Source of the DNA: Candidatus Staskawiczbacteria bacterium
GTDB taxonomy: Bacteria > Patescibacteriota > Minisyncoccia > Minisyncoccales > Staskawiczbacteraceae
Length of the DNA stretch: 20,065 nt
Assembly: GCA_016866675.1 (NCBI GenBank)
Contig: VGLO01000009.1
Location: 1-20,065, forward strand
Direction of reading: 5' to 3'
A model generated the notes under the pieces. That model was not told the DNA's origin. It saw nothing but the letters and a program-made list of their open reading frames with translations, and searched no databases. Of this stretch, positions 1-7,924 are shown in pieces (the stretch's first letter is position 1; every line of letters starts with the position of its first letter). A program made the translations under genes and the position numbers.

Positions 1-1070
1 GAATGGGTATATGGATTGGGGGATTAATAACATACAAAGCTTTTGAGATGGCCTCAATAAGATTAAACTATCCATTGTCTATAATTACTCCTGGAATAAA
101 CAAAAAAGAAATATTTAATATACTTAAAAATTTATCTCCTCATTTTAAAAATGTAATTTTAGTTGGATACCCACCTTTTATAAAAGATATTATTGATGAG
201 GCCCCTCTTAGTGGTGTTAATTTGAATAAATTTAATTTAAGACTTCTTTTTGCAGCAGAAGCCTTTACAGAAAGCTTTAGAGATTATCTTGCAGAAAAAT
301 CAAAGATTAAAAATGTTTATCTTGATACAATGAATATTTATGGCACAGCCGATATTGGGGCTATGGCTTATGAAACACCTCTTAGTATTTTGATTAGGCG
401 AATCTGTATTAAAAATACATTACTTTTTCAAGATATTTTTGGCTCAATAAATAAAACTCCAACTTTGGCTCAATTTAATCCAATGTTTGTAAATTTTGAG
501 GCAGTAAATGGTAATATTGTTCTTACAGGAAACAATTCTATTCCTTTAATAAGATATAGTGTTGGAGACCATGGAGGCGTGTACACATATAAAGAAATTA
601 ATGAAATTTTAAAAAAACACAATATTGATATTCTAAAAGAAGCCAAAAACGCTGGAATTTTAGAATCTCTAAATCAATTGCCTTTTGTTTTTGTATTTGA
701 AAGAAATGATTTTTCTGTGACATTGTATGGTTTACAAATTTATCCTGAAATAATAAGAGAAACTGTTTTAGAAGAGCCATTCTCTGAATTTTTAACAGGA
801 AAGTTTACTCTTGTCACTAAGCTTAGCAAGAAGCAGGACCAGTACTTGGAAATAAATTTTGAGCTTAAAAAGAGCGTTGAAAGAATACCGCATCTTGTAA
901 AGAATCAGTTGCTCAAGAAAATTATTTATAATCTTCGCCTTAAGAATTCAGAATTTAGAGAATTATCTGATTACTTAAAAAGTAAGGCAGACCCAAAACT
1001 TGTTTTTTGGAATTATGAGGACTCAGAACATTTTAAGATAGGCACAAAGCAAAAATGGGTTAAAAAATAA
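1..1070 (+). CDS. PaaK/CapK-like adenylate-forming enzyme, 5' end outside window
   Basis: The reading frame is open to the left edge, so this is the C-terminal ~355 residues of a longer protein; the first ATG visible (position 3) is probably internal. The visible part resembles phenylacetate-CoA ligase/CapK-type members of the ANL adenylating superfamily. It has a YGTADIGAMAYE stretch at the place of the family's YG-x-[ST/A]-E substrate/AMP loop, and an IRYSVGDHGGVY stretch matching the conserved RY-x-x-GD motif that binds the ribose of ATP. A small C-terminal lid-like domain follows. The P-loop (TSGTTG-like) would lie upstream and cannot be checked. Family members adenylate a carboxylic acid and pass it to CoA, a carrier protein or another acceptor; the substrate here is unknown. 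The next gene starts 13 nt downstream and encodes another adenylating enzyme, so the two are probably co-transcribed. LuxE-like acyl-protein synthetase is an alternative within the same superfamily. Confidence 0.72.
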   Translation, partial: MGIWIGGLITYKAFEMASIRLNYPLSIITPGINKKEIFNILKNLSPHFKNVILVGYPPFIKDIIDEAPLSGVNLNKFNLRLLFAAEAFTESFRDYLAEKSKIKNVYLDTMNIYGTADIGAMAYETPLSILIRRICIKNTLLFQDIFGSINKTPTLAQFNPMFVNFEAVNGNIVLTGNNSIPLIRYSVGDHGGVYTYKEINEILKKHNIDILKEAKNAGILESLNQLPFVFVFERNDFSVTLYGLQIYPEIIRETVLEEPFSEFLTGKFTLVTKLSKKQDQYLEINFELKKSVERIPHLVKNQLLKKIIYNLRLKNSEFRELSDYLKSKADPKLVFWNYEDSEHFKIGTKQKWVKK

Positions 1071-1083
1071 TTTAAATAATATA

Positions 1084-2109
1084 ATGAAACTTGAGCCAGT
1101 TATTTTAAGGGAGGGGAGCTATGGAAAAGAGGAGGTGCAAAAGCTAAAGGATAAACCCGAAGTTAAGGTTTTTGATATATATTATCAACAAAAAGAGGAG
1201 ATTTTAAGTTTTAAAAAATCACAAAATAAAAGCAGTAAAAAAACATTAGATTTAATTGATGGTGATTGGGTTTATTACCCCTGGAGCAATACGCTTTTGC
1301 ATACTATTTCAGAAAAAGATAATGACTTTTTGAAGACAAATAGGAATAGAAATATTATTACTTCAGAAGAGCAGGAAAAACTTTCTAATTTTACTATTGC
1401 AGTAGCAGGACTTTCGGTTGGTTCAAATATTGCTACAACTCTTTTATATAATGGATTTACCAAAAATATTAAACTTGCAGACTTTGACGCTTTAGAGACA
1501 ACAAATTTAAATAGAGTACGAGCTAAGTTGTCTGATGTGGGGGAGAAAAAAATTGATATTCTCTCAAGGCAACTTTATGAGATAGACCCATATATTAATA
1601 TTACTCAATTTAGTGAAGGTCTTAATAAAGAAAATGTTTACAACTTTCTTGATGGTGCAAAAATAGTCTTTGAAATTATTGATGACTTGGAAATGAAAAT
1701 TTTAATTAGAAAAGAGGCACAAGAGCTTAAAATTCCAGTTGTTATGCTTACAAGTATAGGAGATTCTGTAATGATTGATGTTGAAAGATATGATTTGGAG
1801 CCTGAAGTAAAAATTTTTAACGGATTGGTTGACGAAAAGGACATAGAAGATATTTTGTCTAAAAAAGTTTCAAAAGAAGAGGTGAATAAGTATGTAGTTA
1901 GTATTGTGGGGTCTCAAAATATTCCTGAAAAAGTGAAGGATTCATTAAAAGAGATTGGTAAAACTTTGTCTGGTAGACCGCAATTAATGAGCACTGTGAC
2001 TGTAGCCTCTGGACTAGCAGTATTTATTGCAAGAAAAATTGCTTTAGGAGAAAAGGTGCCAAGCGGTCGCAGTATTTTTAATTTTGAAGATATTATAAAA
2101 AATGATTGA
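1084..2109 (+). CDS. ThiF/MoeB/E1-like adenylyltransferase lacking cysteine
   Basis: This 341-residue protein has a Rossmann-type E1 domain from about residue 95. The nucleotide-binding loop reads AGLSVGSN (family GxGxxG). The acidic loop and arginine finger read ADFDALETTNLNRVRA (family D-x-D-x5-NLNR), followed by the GEKK lysine, so ATP binding and adenylation look intact. The first ~90 residues have no recognised domain. The protein contains no cysteine at all: it lacks the zinc-binding CxxC pairs of MoeB/ThiF and any cysteine that could form an E1 thioester. It therefore probably adenylates a carboxyl group without covalent thioester transfer. The gene overlaps the downstream nitroreductase by 8 nt (ATGATTGA). 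ThiF-like and nitroreductase domains are fused in mycobacterial Rv1355c (MoeY-type) proteins, which supports a functional pair. No Shine-Dalgarno is visible. The fold is confident; the substrate is unknown. Confidence 0.82.
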   Translation: MKLEPVILREGSYGKEEVQKLKDKPEVKVFDIYYQQKEEILSFKKSQNKSSKKTLDLIDGDWVYYPWSNTLLHTISEKDNDFLKTNRNRNIITSEEQEKLSNFTIAVAGLSVGSNIATTLLYNGFTKNIKLADFDALETTNLNRVRAKLSDVGEKKIDILSRQLYEIDPYINITQFSEGLNKENVYNFLDGAKIVFEIIDDLEMKILIRKEAQELKIPVVMLTSIGDSVMIDVERYDLEPEVKIFNGLVDEKDIEDILSKKVSKEEVNKYVVSIVGSQNIPEKVKDSLKEIGKTLSGRPQLMSTVTVASGLAVFIARKIALGEKVPSGRSIFNFEDIIKND

Positions 2110-3181
2110 TAAAAAAACTATTGAAGAAATAATAAATATTGCAGTTAACGCTCCATCGGGTAATAATTCTCAGCCTTGGAGGTTTGAGGTTTCAGAAAAC
2201 AAAATATCAATATTTAATCTTCCAAATAGTGATAAATTTTTATTCAACTATCAGCAGAGAGGATCTTTTATAGCTCACGGAGCCTTAATTGAAAACATTT
2301 TAATTGTAGCTTCTGAAAAAGGATACAAGGGTAATGTTGAAATTTTTCCAAACAAAGAAGATAGAAATTTAGTTTCAGTAATTTATCTTCAAGAGAGCAG
2401 TGCAAAATATAAACACAATAATTTATACCCTTATATTTTAAAAAGGACTACAAATAGAAAACCATTTGAGAAAGTAATCCTAAAGGACAATGACAGAAAA
2501 GAAATTTACAAATTTTTTGAATATCTTGATGACTTTGGAATAAAAATAATTTTAACTGAAGATAAAAATACAATAAGTGAGCTTTCTAGATCTCTTAGTA
2601 TGGCAGACCGTTTAATTTTTGAAAATTTTGATATACATAAAGCCTTTTTTGCAAAAGTTAGTTGGACTAGAAAGGAAGAGGCAGAAAAAGGTGAAGGGTT
2701 GTATGTTGGAACAAAAGAGTTGTCTCCTGTGATGAAGTTTTTATTCAAAAACTTTTTCAGCAATTGGAATTTTCTTAAAATATTGAGTAAAATTAAGATA
2801 TCTCAAAAGGCGGGAAAGCAAAGAGAGAGGCTTTACAATAATTGTTCAGCTATTGGTCTTGTTTTTGCAGACAGTGACTTGCCAGAAGACTTTATTTTCA
2901 CAGGACGAGTTCTTCAATTGTTTTGGTTAAAAGTCACATCTTTAGGTTTGAGTTTCCAGCCCGTTTCAGCTGGTTTGCTATATATTGGGCAACGATTAAA
3001 AAAGGAAAATGTTTCTGAATTTAGTAAAGATCAGGTTGATTTTATAAATAAGGCTTACCAAAATATTCTTAATATTTTTAATAATCCAAAGGAAATTCCA
3101 ACTTTTAGCTTTAGAATAGGGTATAGCGAACCACCGGGAGCTAGTTCTATTAAGAGGGCTCCAAGAATATTGTGGAAGTAA
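2102..3181 (+). CDS. Acg/Rv3131-like nitroreductase-family flavoprotein
   Basis: This 359-residue protein starts with the nitroreductase signature APSGNNSQPWRF (residues ~16-27), which in the family places FMN-phosphate ligands near the N-terminus. The length (about twice a simple nitroreductase) and the C-terminal FRIGYSEPPGASSIKRAP stretch fit the duplicated Acg/Rv3131 group rather than NfsB-type enzymes. Known relatives bind FMN or act as FMN-storage or redox proteins, and related domains carry out oxidative steps such as azoline oxidation in natural-product pathways. The start codon lies inside the 3' end of the ThiF-like gene (8-nt overlap), so translational coupling is likely. The histidine kinase gene begins 10 nt after the stop. 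A redox step on the product of the adjacent adenylating enzymes is an inference; the reaction is not known. Confidence 0.78.
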   Translation: MIDKKTIEEIINIAVNAPSGNNSQPWRFEVSENKISIFNLPNSDKFLFNYQQRGSFIAHGALIENILIVASEKGYKGNVEIFPNKEDRNLVSVIYLQESSAKYKHNNLYPYILKRTTNRKPFEKVILKDNDRKEIYKFFEYLDDFGIKIILTEDKNTISELSRSLSMADRLIFENFDIHKAFFAKVSWTRKEEAEKGEGLYVGTKELSPVMKFLFKNFFSNWNFLKILSKIKISQKAGKQRERLYNNCSAIGLVFADSDLPEDFIFTGRVLQLFWLKVTSLGLSFQPVSAGLLYIGQRLKKENVSEFSKDQVDFINKAYQNILNIFNNPKEIPTFSFRIGYSEPPGASSIKRAPRILWK

Positions 3182-3191
3182 TTAATTTTTA

Positions 3192-4877
3192 ATGACTTAT
3201 CAAAACTTTTCTTTATTATTTGTGGGATTGGCTTTAGCAGCCAATGGAGTTCTTGGTTCTACAATTTTTTTAAGCAACAGGAAAAGCGCTACTAATAAGG
3301 CTTTTCTTTTTTTTACAGCATCCACAATGCCTTGGGGTGTTTTAAATTATCTTACATTTCAGAGTATTCCTGAGGGTTTTGCAATTTGGGTCTTGAGAGG
3401 CCACATTTTTTTTGCAGTCTGGTACTGTTTTTTTCTTTTTAATTTGTTTTATACTTTTCCAGAATCAAATATAAAGTTTTCTAAAATTTATTCCCTTCTT
3501 ATTTTACCCATTGTAATTATTGTGTCTTTACTTACATTATCACCATTTGTTTTTAGTAAAATTAATTCTTTTTCGCCAGATGGTGGCATAGGAAGTGTTA
3601 GTAATGAGCCAGGAATTATTTTGTTTGGCATCACTGTGGTTTTTTTGATATTTTATTCAATTTATATTCTTTGGAAAAAGTTAGTTAAAGCCAGTGGCTT
3701 GGAAAAAGCAAATTTTAAAATTATTTTGTATGGGATTTCAATTACTTTTCTGCTTCATGTGGCATTTAATCTTGTGATGCCGGTAGTTTTTCATAATACC
3801 AGGCTCGCTCCCTTTGGATCTTTATTTATTTTTCCATTTATACTTTCTACTTCATATGCGATTATAAGAAATAAGCTTTTTAATATAAGGGTAGCTGGTA
3901 GCGCAATTTTAGTTTTTGCCTTATCTGTTTTAAGTTTTTTTGAAATTTTACTAGCTGACAGTTTTTTAATAACTGTTTATAGAAGTGGAGTTTTAATTTT
4001 AATTCTGGCATTTGGAGTACTTTTAATTAGGGGAGTTTTAAGAGAGGTAGAACAGAGAGAAGAGATAGAAAAAATGGCTGTGAAGTTAGAAAATGCTTAC
4101 GTTATTGAAAAGAGGGCAAAAGAAGAAATTGAAAAGATTGATAAGTTTAAGGATCAGTTTTTGATGGTGACCCAACATAATTTAAGAACTCCTTTAACTT
4201 CTATGATGGGATATACAGATTTATTGTTGAAAGGATTTTTTGGCAAGCAAAACAAAAAAACAACAGAAGTTTTATTCAAGTTTCAGGGGTTGACCCAAGG
4301 AATGATAAGAATGGTAAATAATTTTTTGGATATGGCTCAATTTCAGCTTGGTAAGGGCGTTGTTGCCCTAAAACCGGGAGTGGATGTTTTAACTTTGGTA
4401 AATGAAATTGTGGGAGAGTTGCAGTTTAAGGCAGAATCAAAGGGTGTTTATGTAAAACTTGTGCAACCAGAAAAAGTTTTTACAATTTCAGCTGACAGAG
4501 AAAAACTAAAAGCAGCAATTTTTAATATTGTAGATAATGCAGTAAAGTATACAGAGAGAGGTGGGGTGACCATTAAGATTCAAGATAATGGTGCAGTAAG
4601 AATTATTATTTCTGATACCGGAATTGGAATTCCAAAAGAAAAACTTTCTACAATTTTTGAAGATATGTTTGAAAGGACTGAAGCCGCAAAGAGAGTGACC
4701 TCAATTGGCAGTGGAGTGGGATTGTATTTAGCAGGTCAAATTATTAAAGCTCACAAAGGAAAAGTATGGGTTGAATCTGAAGGTAATGGAAAAGGCTCAA
4801 TATTTTACATTGAGTTGCCGGTTGGCAGTGAAAATGGCATAAAACCAAGCCAAACAAAAACAGATTTAAAAAATTAA
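3192..4877 (+). CDS. Membrane sensor histidine kinase (7TM-type N-terminus)
   Basis: This is a 561-residue sensor kinase. Residues 1 to ~285 form eight or nine hydrophobic segments resembling the 7TM histidine kinase sensor region. A short coiled linker rich in E and K follows (~290-320). The dimerisation/phosphoacceptor helix has the H-box QHNLRTPLTSM with the phosphorylatable His at about residue 329. The catalytic ATPase domain shows an N-box (NIVDNAVKY), G1 box (SDTGIGIP), F-like region (FEDMF) and G2 box (GSGVGLYL). All catalytic elements appear intact. It starts 10 nt after the nitroreductase stop, so it probably shares a transcript with the preceding cassette, and it ends just before an intrinsic terminator. 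No receiver domain is fused. The nearest partners are the two lone receivers at 12738-13502 in the pilus operon; this pairing is an inference from location. The ligand is unknown. Confidence 0.9.
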   Translation: MTYQNFSLLFVGLALAANGVLGSTIFLSNRKSATNKAFLFFTASTMPWGVLNYLTFQSIPEGFAIWVLRGHIFFAVWYCFFLFNLFYTFPESNIKFSKIYSLLILPIVIIVSLLTLSPFVFSKINSFSPDGGIGSVSNEPGIILFGITVVFLIFYSIYILWKKLVKASGLEKANFKIILYGISITFLLHVAFNLVMPVVFHNTRLAPFGSLFIFPFILSTSYAIIRNKLFNIRVAGSAILVFALSVLSFFEILLADSFLITVYRSGVLILILAFGVLLIRGVLREVEQREEIEKMAVKLENAYVIEKRAKEEIEKIDKFKDQFLMVTQHNLRTPLTSMMGYTDLLLKGFFGKQNKKTTEVLFKFQGLTQGMIRMVNNFLDMAQFQLGKGVVALKPGVDVLTLVNEIVGELQFKAESKGVYVKLVQPEKVFTISADREKLKAAIFNIVDNAVKYTERGGVTIKIQDNGAVRIIISDTGIGIPKEKLSTIFEDMFERTEAAKRVTSIGSGVGLYLAGQIIKAHKGKVWVESEGNGKGSIFYIELPVGSENGIKPSQTKTDLKN

Positions 4878-4887
4878 CAATACTAGG

Positions 4888-4918
4888 GCCCTGCTGTGGA
4901 AAATAAGCGGGGCTTTTT
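4888..4918 (+). terminator. Rho-independent terminator after the histidine kinase
   Basis: A 7-bp GC-rich stem, GCCCTGC (4888-4894) with GCGGGGC (4907-4913, one G-U pair), encloses a 12-nt loop and is followed by TTTTT. It starts 11 nt after the kinase stop codon and separates that transcript from the pilus operon. Confidence 0.75.
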
Positions 4919-4921
4919 AGT

Positions 4922-4950
4922 TTGCAAAATGGTATAATAATAAATATATT
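4922..4950 (+). promoter_or_regulatory. Putative promoter of the pilus operon, leaderless-type
   Basis: TTGCAA (4922-4927), a 17-nt spacer and TATATT (4945-4950) lie 6 nt before the pilB ATG at 4957. Initiation at the usual distance would put the +1 on or next to the A of the start codon. An alternative -10, TATAAT (4933-4938), would give a leader of about 12 nt. There is no Shine-Dalgarno sequence. The site sits just after the terminator of the preceding transcript, as expected for an operon promoter. Confidence 0.5.
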
Positions 4951-4956
4951 ATTTTT

Positions 4957-6471
4957 ATGAATGTTGAGCCAGAGAGACTCAAAAAATTCTTATTAGATGC
5001 TGAATTAATTAACCAGAAAGATTTTGACAGGGCTTTTAAAAAAAGCCAAGAAACTAATAAAGATATTGGAGAAGTTTTAGTTTCAGAAAAATTAATTGAG
5101 CAAGAAAAACTTACAAAGTTTCAGGCGTATTTACAGGGAATACCATTTGTTAATATCGAAAAAGAAATTATTCCTCAAGAAGTTTTAAATATAATCCCAG
5201 AGCAAATTGCCAGAGCTCATAATATTATTGCCTTTCGCAAGAGAGATAGTAGTTTGGAGGTGGCTATGCTTGATCCAGAGGATTTGAGAACAATTGAGTT
5301 TATTAAAAAAACAGATCCATTTTTGAAAATTTTGCCAAGATTAGCAACTCCAGAGGGAATAAAAAATGCTTTAAGTCAGTACGAAAAAACACTCGATGTT
5401 GAATTTGGAGATATATTAAGCACTAAAGCAAAAAAAGAAGAACAAATTGGTCAAGAGGATTTAATAAAAGCATCAAAAGAGCTTCCAATAATAAGTATTG
5501 TTGATACTTTAATGAAGCACGCAATACTGCAAAAAGCTTCAGATGTTCATATTGAGCCTTTAGAGAAAGAGGTTGTTGTGAGGTTTCGTATAGATGGCAT
5601 ATTAAATGACGTGATGAATTTGCCGGCATCTTCTGCTCTTGGAATAGTTGCTAGAATAAAAGTTTTGTCAAACTTAAAGCTTGATGAGCATAGGCTTCCT
5701 CAAGACGGTAGATTTAAAGTTGAAACAGAGGATTATAAATACTCTGTGAGAGTTTCTGTTTTACCTGTTTTTAATGGAGAAAAAATTGTTATGAGACTTT
5801 TGGCGGAGGGAACAAAAGCTCAAACATTGGAAGGCTTGGGTTTTTCTGGTAAATATTTAGAAATTATTAAGAATAACTTAGAAAAGCCAACAGGAATGAT
5901 TTTGATTACAGGTCCCACGGGATCTGGAAAAACCACAACCCTTTACTCTATGATGGAAATTTTAAATACTCCAGATGTTAATATTTCTACTGTTGAGGAC
6001 CCAATAGAATATAGAATGCCACGAATAAATCAGACGCAGGTTAATGCTAAAATCGGTCTTACTTTTGCAGCGGGATTAAGGTCTTTGGTTAGGCAGGACC
6101 CTGATATTATTATGGTTGGAGAAATAAGAGATAATGAAACAGCTTCTCTTGCAATTAACGCAGCTTTGACAGGTCACCAAGTTTTATCAACATTGCACAC
6201 CACAGACGCTCCGGGAGCCATACCAAGGCTTTTGGATATGGGGGTTGAGCCATTTTTGGTTTCTTCAACTTTAAATGTAATTGTGGCTCAAAGATTGGTT
6301 AGAAAGATTGGTGGAGGAAAAGAAAAGTACAAGTTAAGCGATGCTGTTATATCAAACTTGTCAAAATACTGCAATATGGAAAGAATTTTAAACTTGCTCA
6401 AGGAAGAAAAACTTGTAAAACCAAAAGCCACCCTAGAAGATGTTGAGTTGTACAGGCCTAGATTCTTCTAG
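4957..6471 (+). CDS. pilB: Type IV pilus assembly ATPase PilB/GspE (frame interrupted near 3' end)
   Basis: This encodes the cytoplasmic motor ATPase that drives pilus extension. The 504 residues comprise an N-terminal T2SSE_N/MshEN-like domain (~1-140), then the N2 and RecA-like ATPase domain. That domain shows SDVHIEP, the Asp box, Walker A GPTGSGKTTTL at ~319, Walker B DPDIIMVGEIRD at ~381 and the His box TGHQVLSTLHTTDA. The reading frame ends at a TAG (6469-6471) after ELYRPRFF, whereas family members continue with a [TS]GYKGRIGIFE stretch. That stretch is present in the +1 frame immediately downstream (see 6440-6676). The family's zinc-binding cysteines are absent: the first CxxC position reads IGGG and only one Cys occurs in the loop. 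The start is ATG with a promoter directly upstream. It is first gene of the pilus operon. No PilT retraction ATPase is in the window. Confidence 0.93.
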   Translation: MNVEPERLKKFLLDAELINQKDFDRAFKKSQETNKDIGEVLVSEKLIEQEKLTKFQAYLQGIPFVNIEKEIIPQEVLNIIPEQIARAHNIIAFRKRDSSLEVAMLDPEDLRTIEFIKKTDPFLKILPRLATPEGIKNALSQYEKTLDVEFGDILSTKAKKEEQIGQEDLIKASKELPIISIVDTLMKHAILQKASDVHIEPLEKEVVVRFRIDGILNDVMNLPASSALGIVARIKVLSNLKLDEHRLPQDGRFKVETEDYKYSVRVSVLPVFNGEKIVMRLLAEGTKAQTLEGLGFSGKYLEIIKNNLEKPTGMILITGPTGSGKTTTLYSMMEILNTPDVNISTVEDPIEYRMPRINQTQVNAKIGLTFAAGLRSLVRQDPDIIMVGEIRDNETASLAINAALTGHQVLSTLHTTDAPGAIPRLLDMGVEPFLVSSTLNVIVAQRLVRKIGGGKEKYKLSDAVISNLSKYCNMERILNLLKEEKLVKPKATLEDVELYRPRFF

Positions 6472-6676
6472 TGGATATAAGGGGAGGATTGGAATATTTG
6501 AAATTTTATCTGTAGATGAATCTATTAAGCAGTTAATAGTAAGCAAGTCATCATCAAAAGACATTAAAGCTAAAGCAATTGAAAATGGAATGAAAACAAT
6601 GGTTGAAGACGGTTTTATTAAGGCGGTTAAAGGGTTGACCTCAATTGAGGAAGTATTAAGAGTTATCATTGATTAA
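6440..6676 (+). CDS. pilB: C-terminal part of PilB in the +1 frame
   Basis: From about position 6470 this frame encodes SGYKGRIGIFEILSVDE and on to an EEVLRVIID end, which is the canonical C-terminal ~65-70 residues of PilB/GspE. It is in the +1 frame relative to 4957-6471. A complete protein needs either a +1 frameshift (or an equivalent 1-nt insertion or 2-nt deletion in the DNA) somewhere in roughly 6452-6470. The ATG at 6440 lies inside the upstream frame without a ribosome-binding site, so independent translation is possible but not supported. A 5-bp inverted repeat CTAGA/TCTAG (6458-6462, 6467-6471) overlaps the junction. Assembly error, true mutation, a split gene and programmed frameshifting all remain open. 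The piece is clearly homologous to PilB; only the mechanism is uncertain. Confidence 0.8.
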   Translation: MLSCTGLDSSSGYKGRIGIFEILSVDESIKQLIVSKSSSKDIKAKAIENGMKTMVEDGFIKAVKGLTSIEEVLRVIID

Positions 6677-6702
6677 AAAAGTAGCCAAGCACTAAATTTT
6701 TT

Positions 6703-7923
6703 ATGCCCAATTATTTTTACACAGCAAAATCATTTGATGGAGAAACTGAATCTGGTAATTTGAATGCACAAGATGAGTATCAATTGGCAAAAATTATAAA
6801 ATCAAAAGGGTTGATTTTGATTAGATCGGTCCCTGAAGAAGGAAAAAAGAAAATTTCTTTTAATACTTCTTTTTCATTTTTTCCTGTTTCTTTAGGAGAA
6901 AAAATAATGTTGATTCGTAATCTTGGTGTGATGTTTTCAACGGGATTATCTTTGGTTAAGAGTCTTGAGGTTTTGGCAAAACAAACAAAGCATCCAACTT
7001 TAAAAAAAGCGTTAGCAGACATTGAAAAAAGGGTGAATAAAGGTGAAAACCTTTCTGATGCACTTTCAAAGTATCATAATATTTTTCCTGACTTATTTGT
7101 GAATATGATAAAGGTTGGAGAGGAGTCTGGAACACTTGAGGAAATTTTTGAAATTTTATCTCTGCAACTTCAAAAAGAACACGAGTTAAAATCAAAGATA
7201 AAAAATGCGATGATTTATCCTGCAATTATAGTTTTAGTAATGATGATTGTTGGGGTTGTTATGGTGGCCTTTGTAATTCCAAATTTAAAAGTATTTTTTG
7301 AGTCACTCAATGTTGATGTGCCAATTTATACTAAAATTATTATTGGTATTGGAGATTTCTTGGCTCAAAAATGGTACGTTGCAATTTTGGGAATTATTTT
7401 ATTTATAACTTCTGCTTACTTTGCAATTAAAACAAAGCTGGGTAAGGCACTTCTTGATACGTCTTTACTAAGGATTCCCGTAATTTCTCCAATTGTTAAA
7501 AAAAGTAATTCAGCTTTTCTAATAAGGTCACTAAGCTCGATGATGTCAGCTGGGGTGCCAATGCTAAGGGCTTTGGAAATTGCTTCAAAAACGGTTGATA
7601 ATAACTATTTTAAAAGTGCTGCTATTGATGCAGGTGAAAAAATTAGGAAAGGATTAAAGCTTTCAGTTGCTCTAAAAGATCATCAGGATATATTTCCTTT
7701 TGGTGTGACAGAAATGGTTGAAATTGGGGAGGAAACAGGAAAAAGCTCTACAATTTTAAAAAAATTAGCAGATTTTTATGAGCAAGAAGCAATTTCAGCG
7801 GTAGAGCGACTATCAATATTAATTGAGCCAATGCTTATAATTGTTTTGGGTTTGGGCGTTGGAATATTTGCTTTTTCAATTATTGAGCCAATGTATTCTT
7901 CTTTGCAATCAATAAGCCAGTAA
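6703..7923 (+). CDS. pilC: Type IV pilus inner-membrane platform protein PilC/GspF
   Basis: This is the inner-membrane platform that couples the PilB motor to pilin polymerisation. The 406 residues match the usual family length. A short N-terminal region (YTAKSFDGETESGNL) is followed by two T2SSF domains (~65-190 and ~265-390). Each has the conserved pattern of an amphipathic helical bundle with MFSTGLSLVKSLEVLAKQ-like and MMSAGVPMLRALEIASKT-like repeats, a GEESGTLEEI/GEETGKSSTI element, and a long hydrophobic segment. Three transmembrane segments are apparent (~170-195, ~220-240, ~375-395). The gene follows pilB by 26 nt and is 1 nt before the next prepilin gene. Context and sequence agree. 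Confidence 0.95.
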   Translation: MPNYFYTAKSFDGETESGNLNAQDEYQLAKIIKSKGLILIRSVPEEGKKKISFNTSFSFFPVSLGEKIMLIRNLGVMFSTGLSLVKSLEVLAKQTKHPTLKKALADIEKRVNKGENLSDALSKYHNIFPDLFVNMIKVGEESGTLEEIFEILSLQLQKEHELKSKIKNAMIYPAIIVLVMMIVGVVMVAFVIPNLKVFFESLNVDVPIYTKIIIGIGDFLAQKWYVAILGIILFITSAYFAIKTKLGKALLDTSLLRIPVISPIVKKSNSAFLIRSLSSMMSAGVPMLRALEIASKTVDNNYFKSAAIDAGEKIRKGLKLSVALKDHQDIFPFGVTEMVEIGEETGKSSTILKKLADFYEQEAISAVERLSILIEPMLIIVLGLGVGIFAFSIIEPMYSSLQSISQ

Positions 7924-7924
7924 A

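Noticed and set aside
6458..6471. A prfB-type programmed +1 frameshift site
   Set aside because: TTC TAG has no upstream Shine-Dalgarno-like stimulator and Phe-tRNA would pair poorly after slipping to TCT, so the specific mechanism is not supported, although the frame break itself is real in the given sequence.
6433..6669. Minus-strand open frame across the pilB break
   Set aside because: It mirrors the conserved PilB C-terminal coding frame and has no recognisable protein features.
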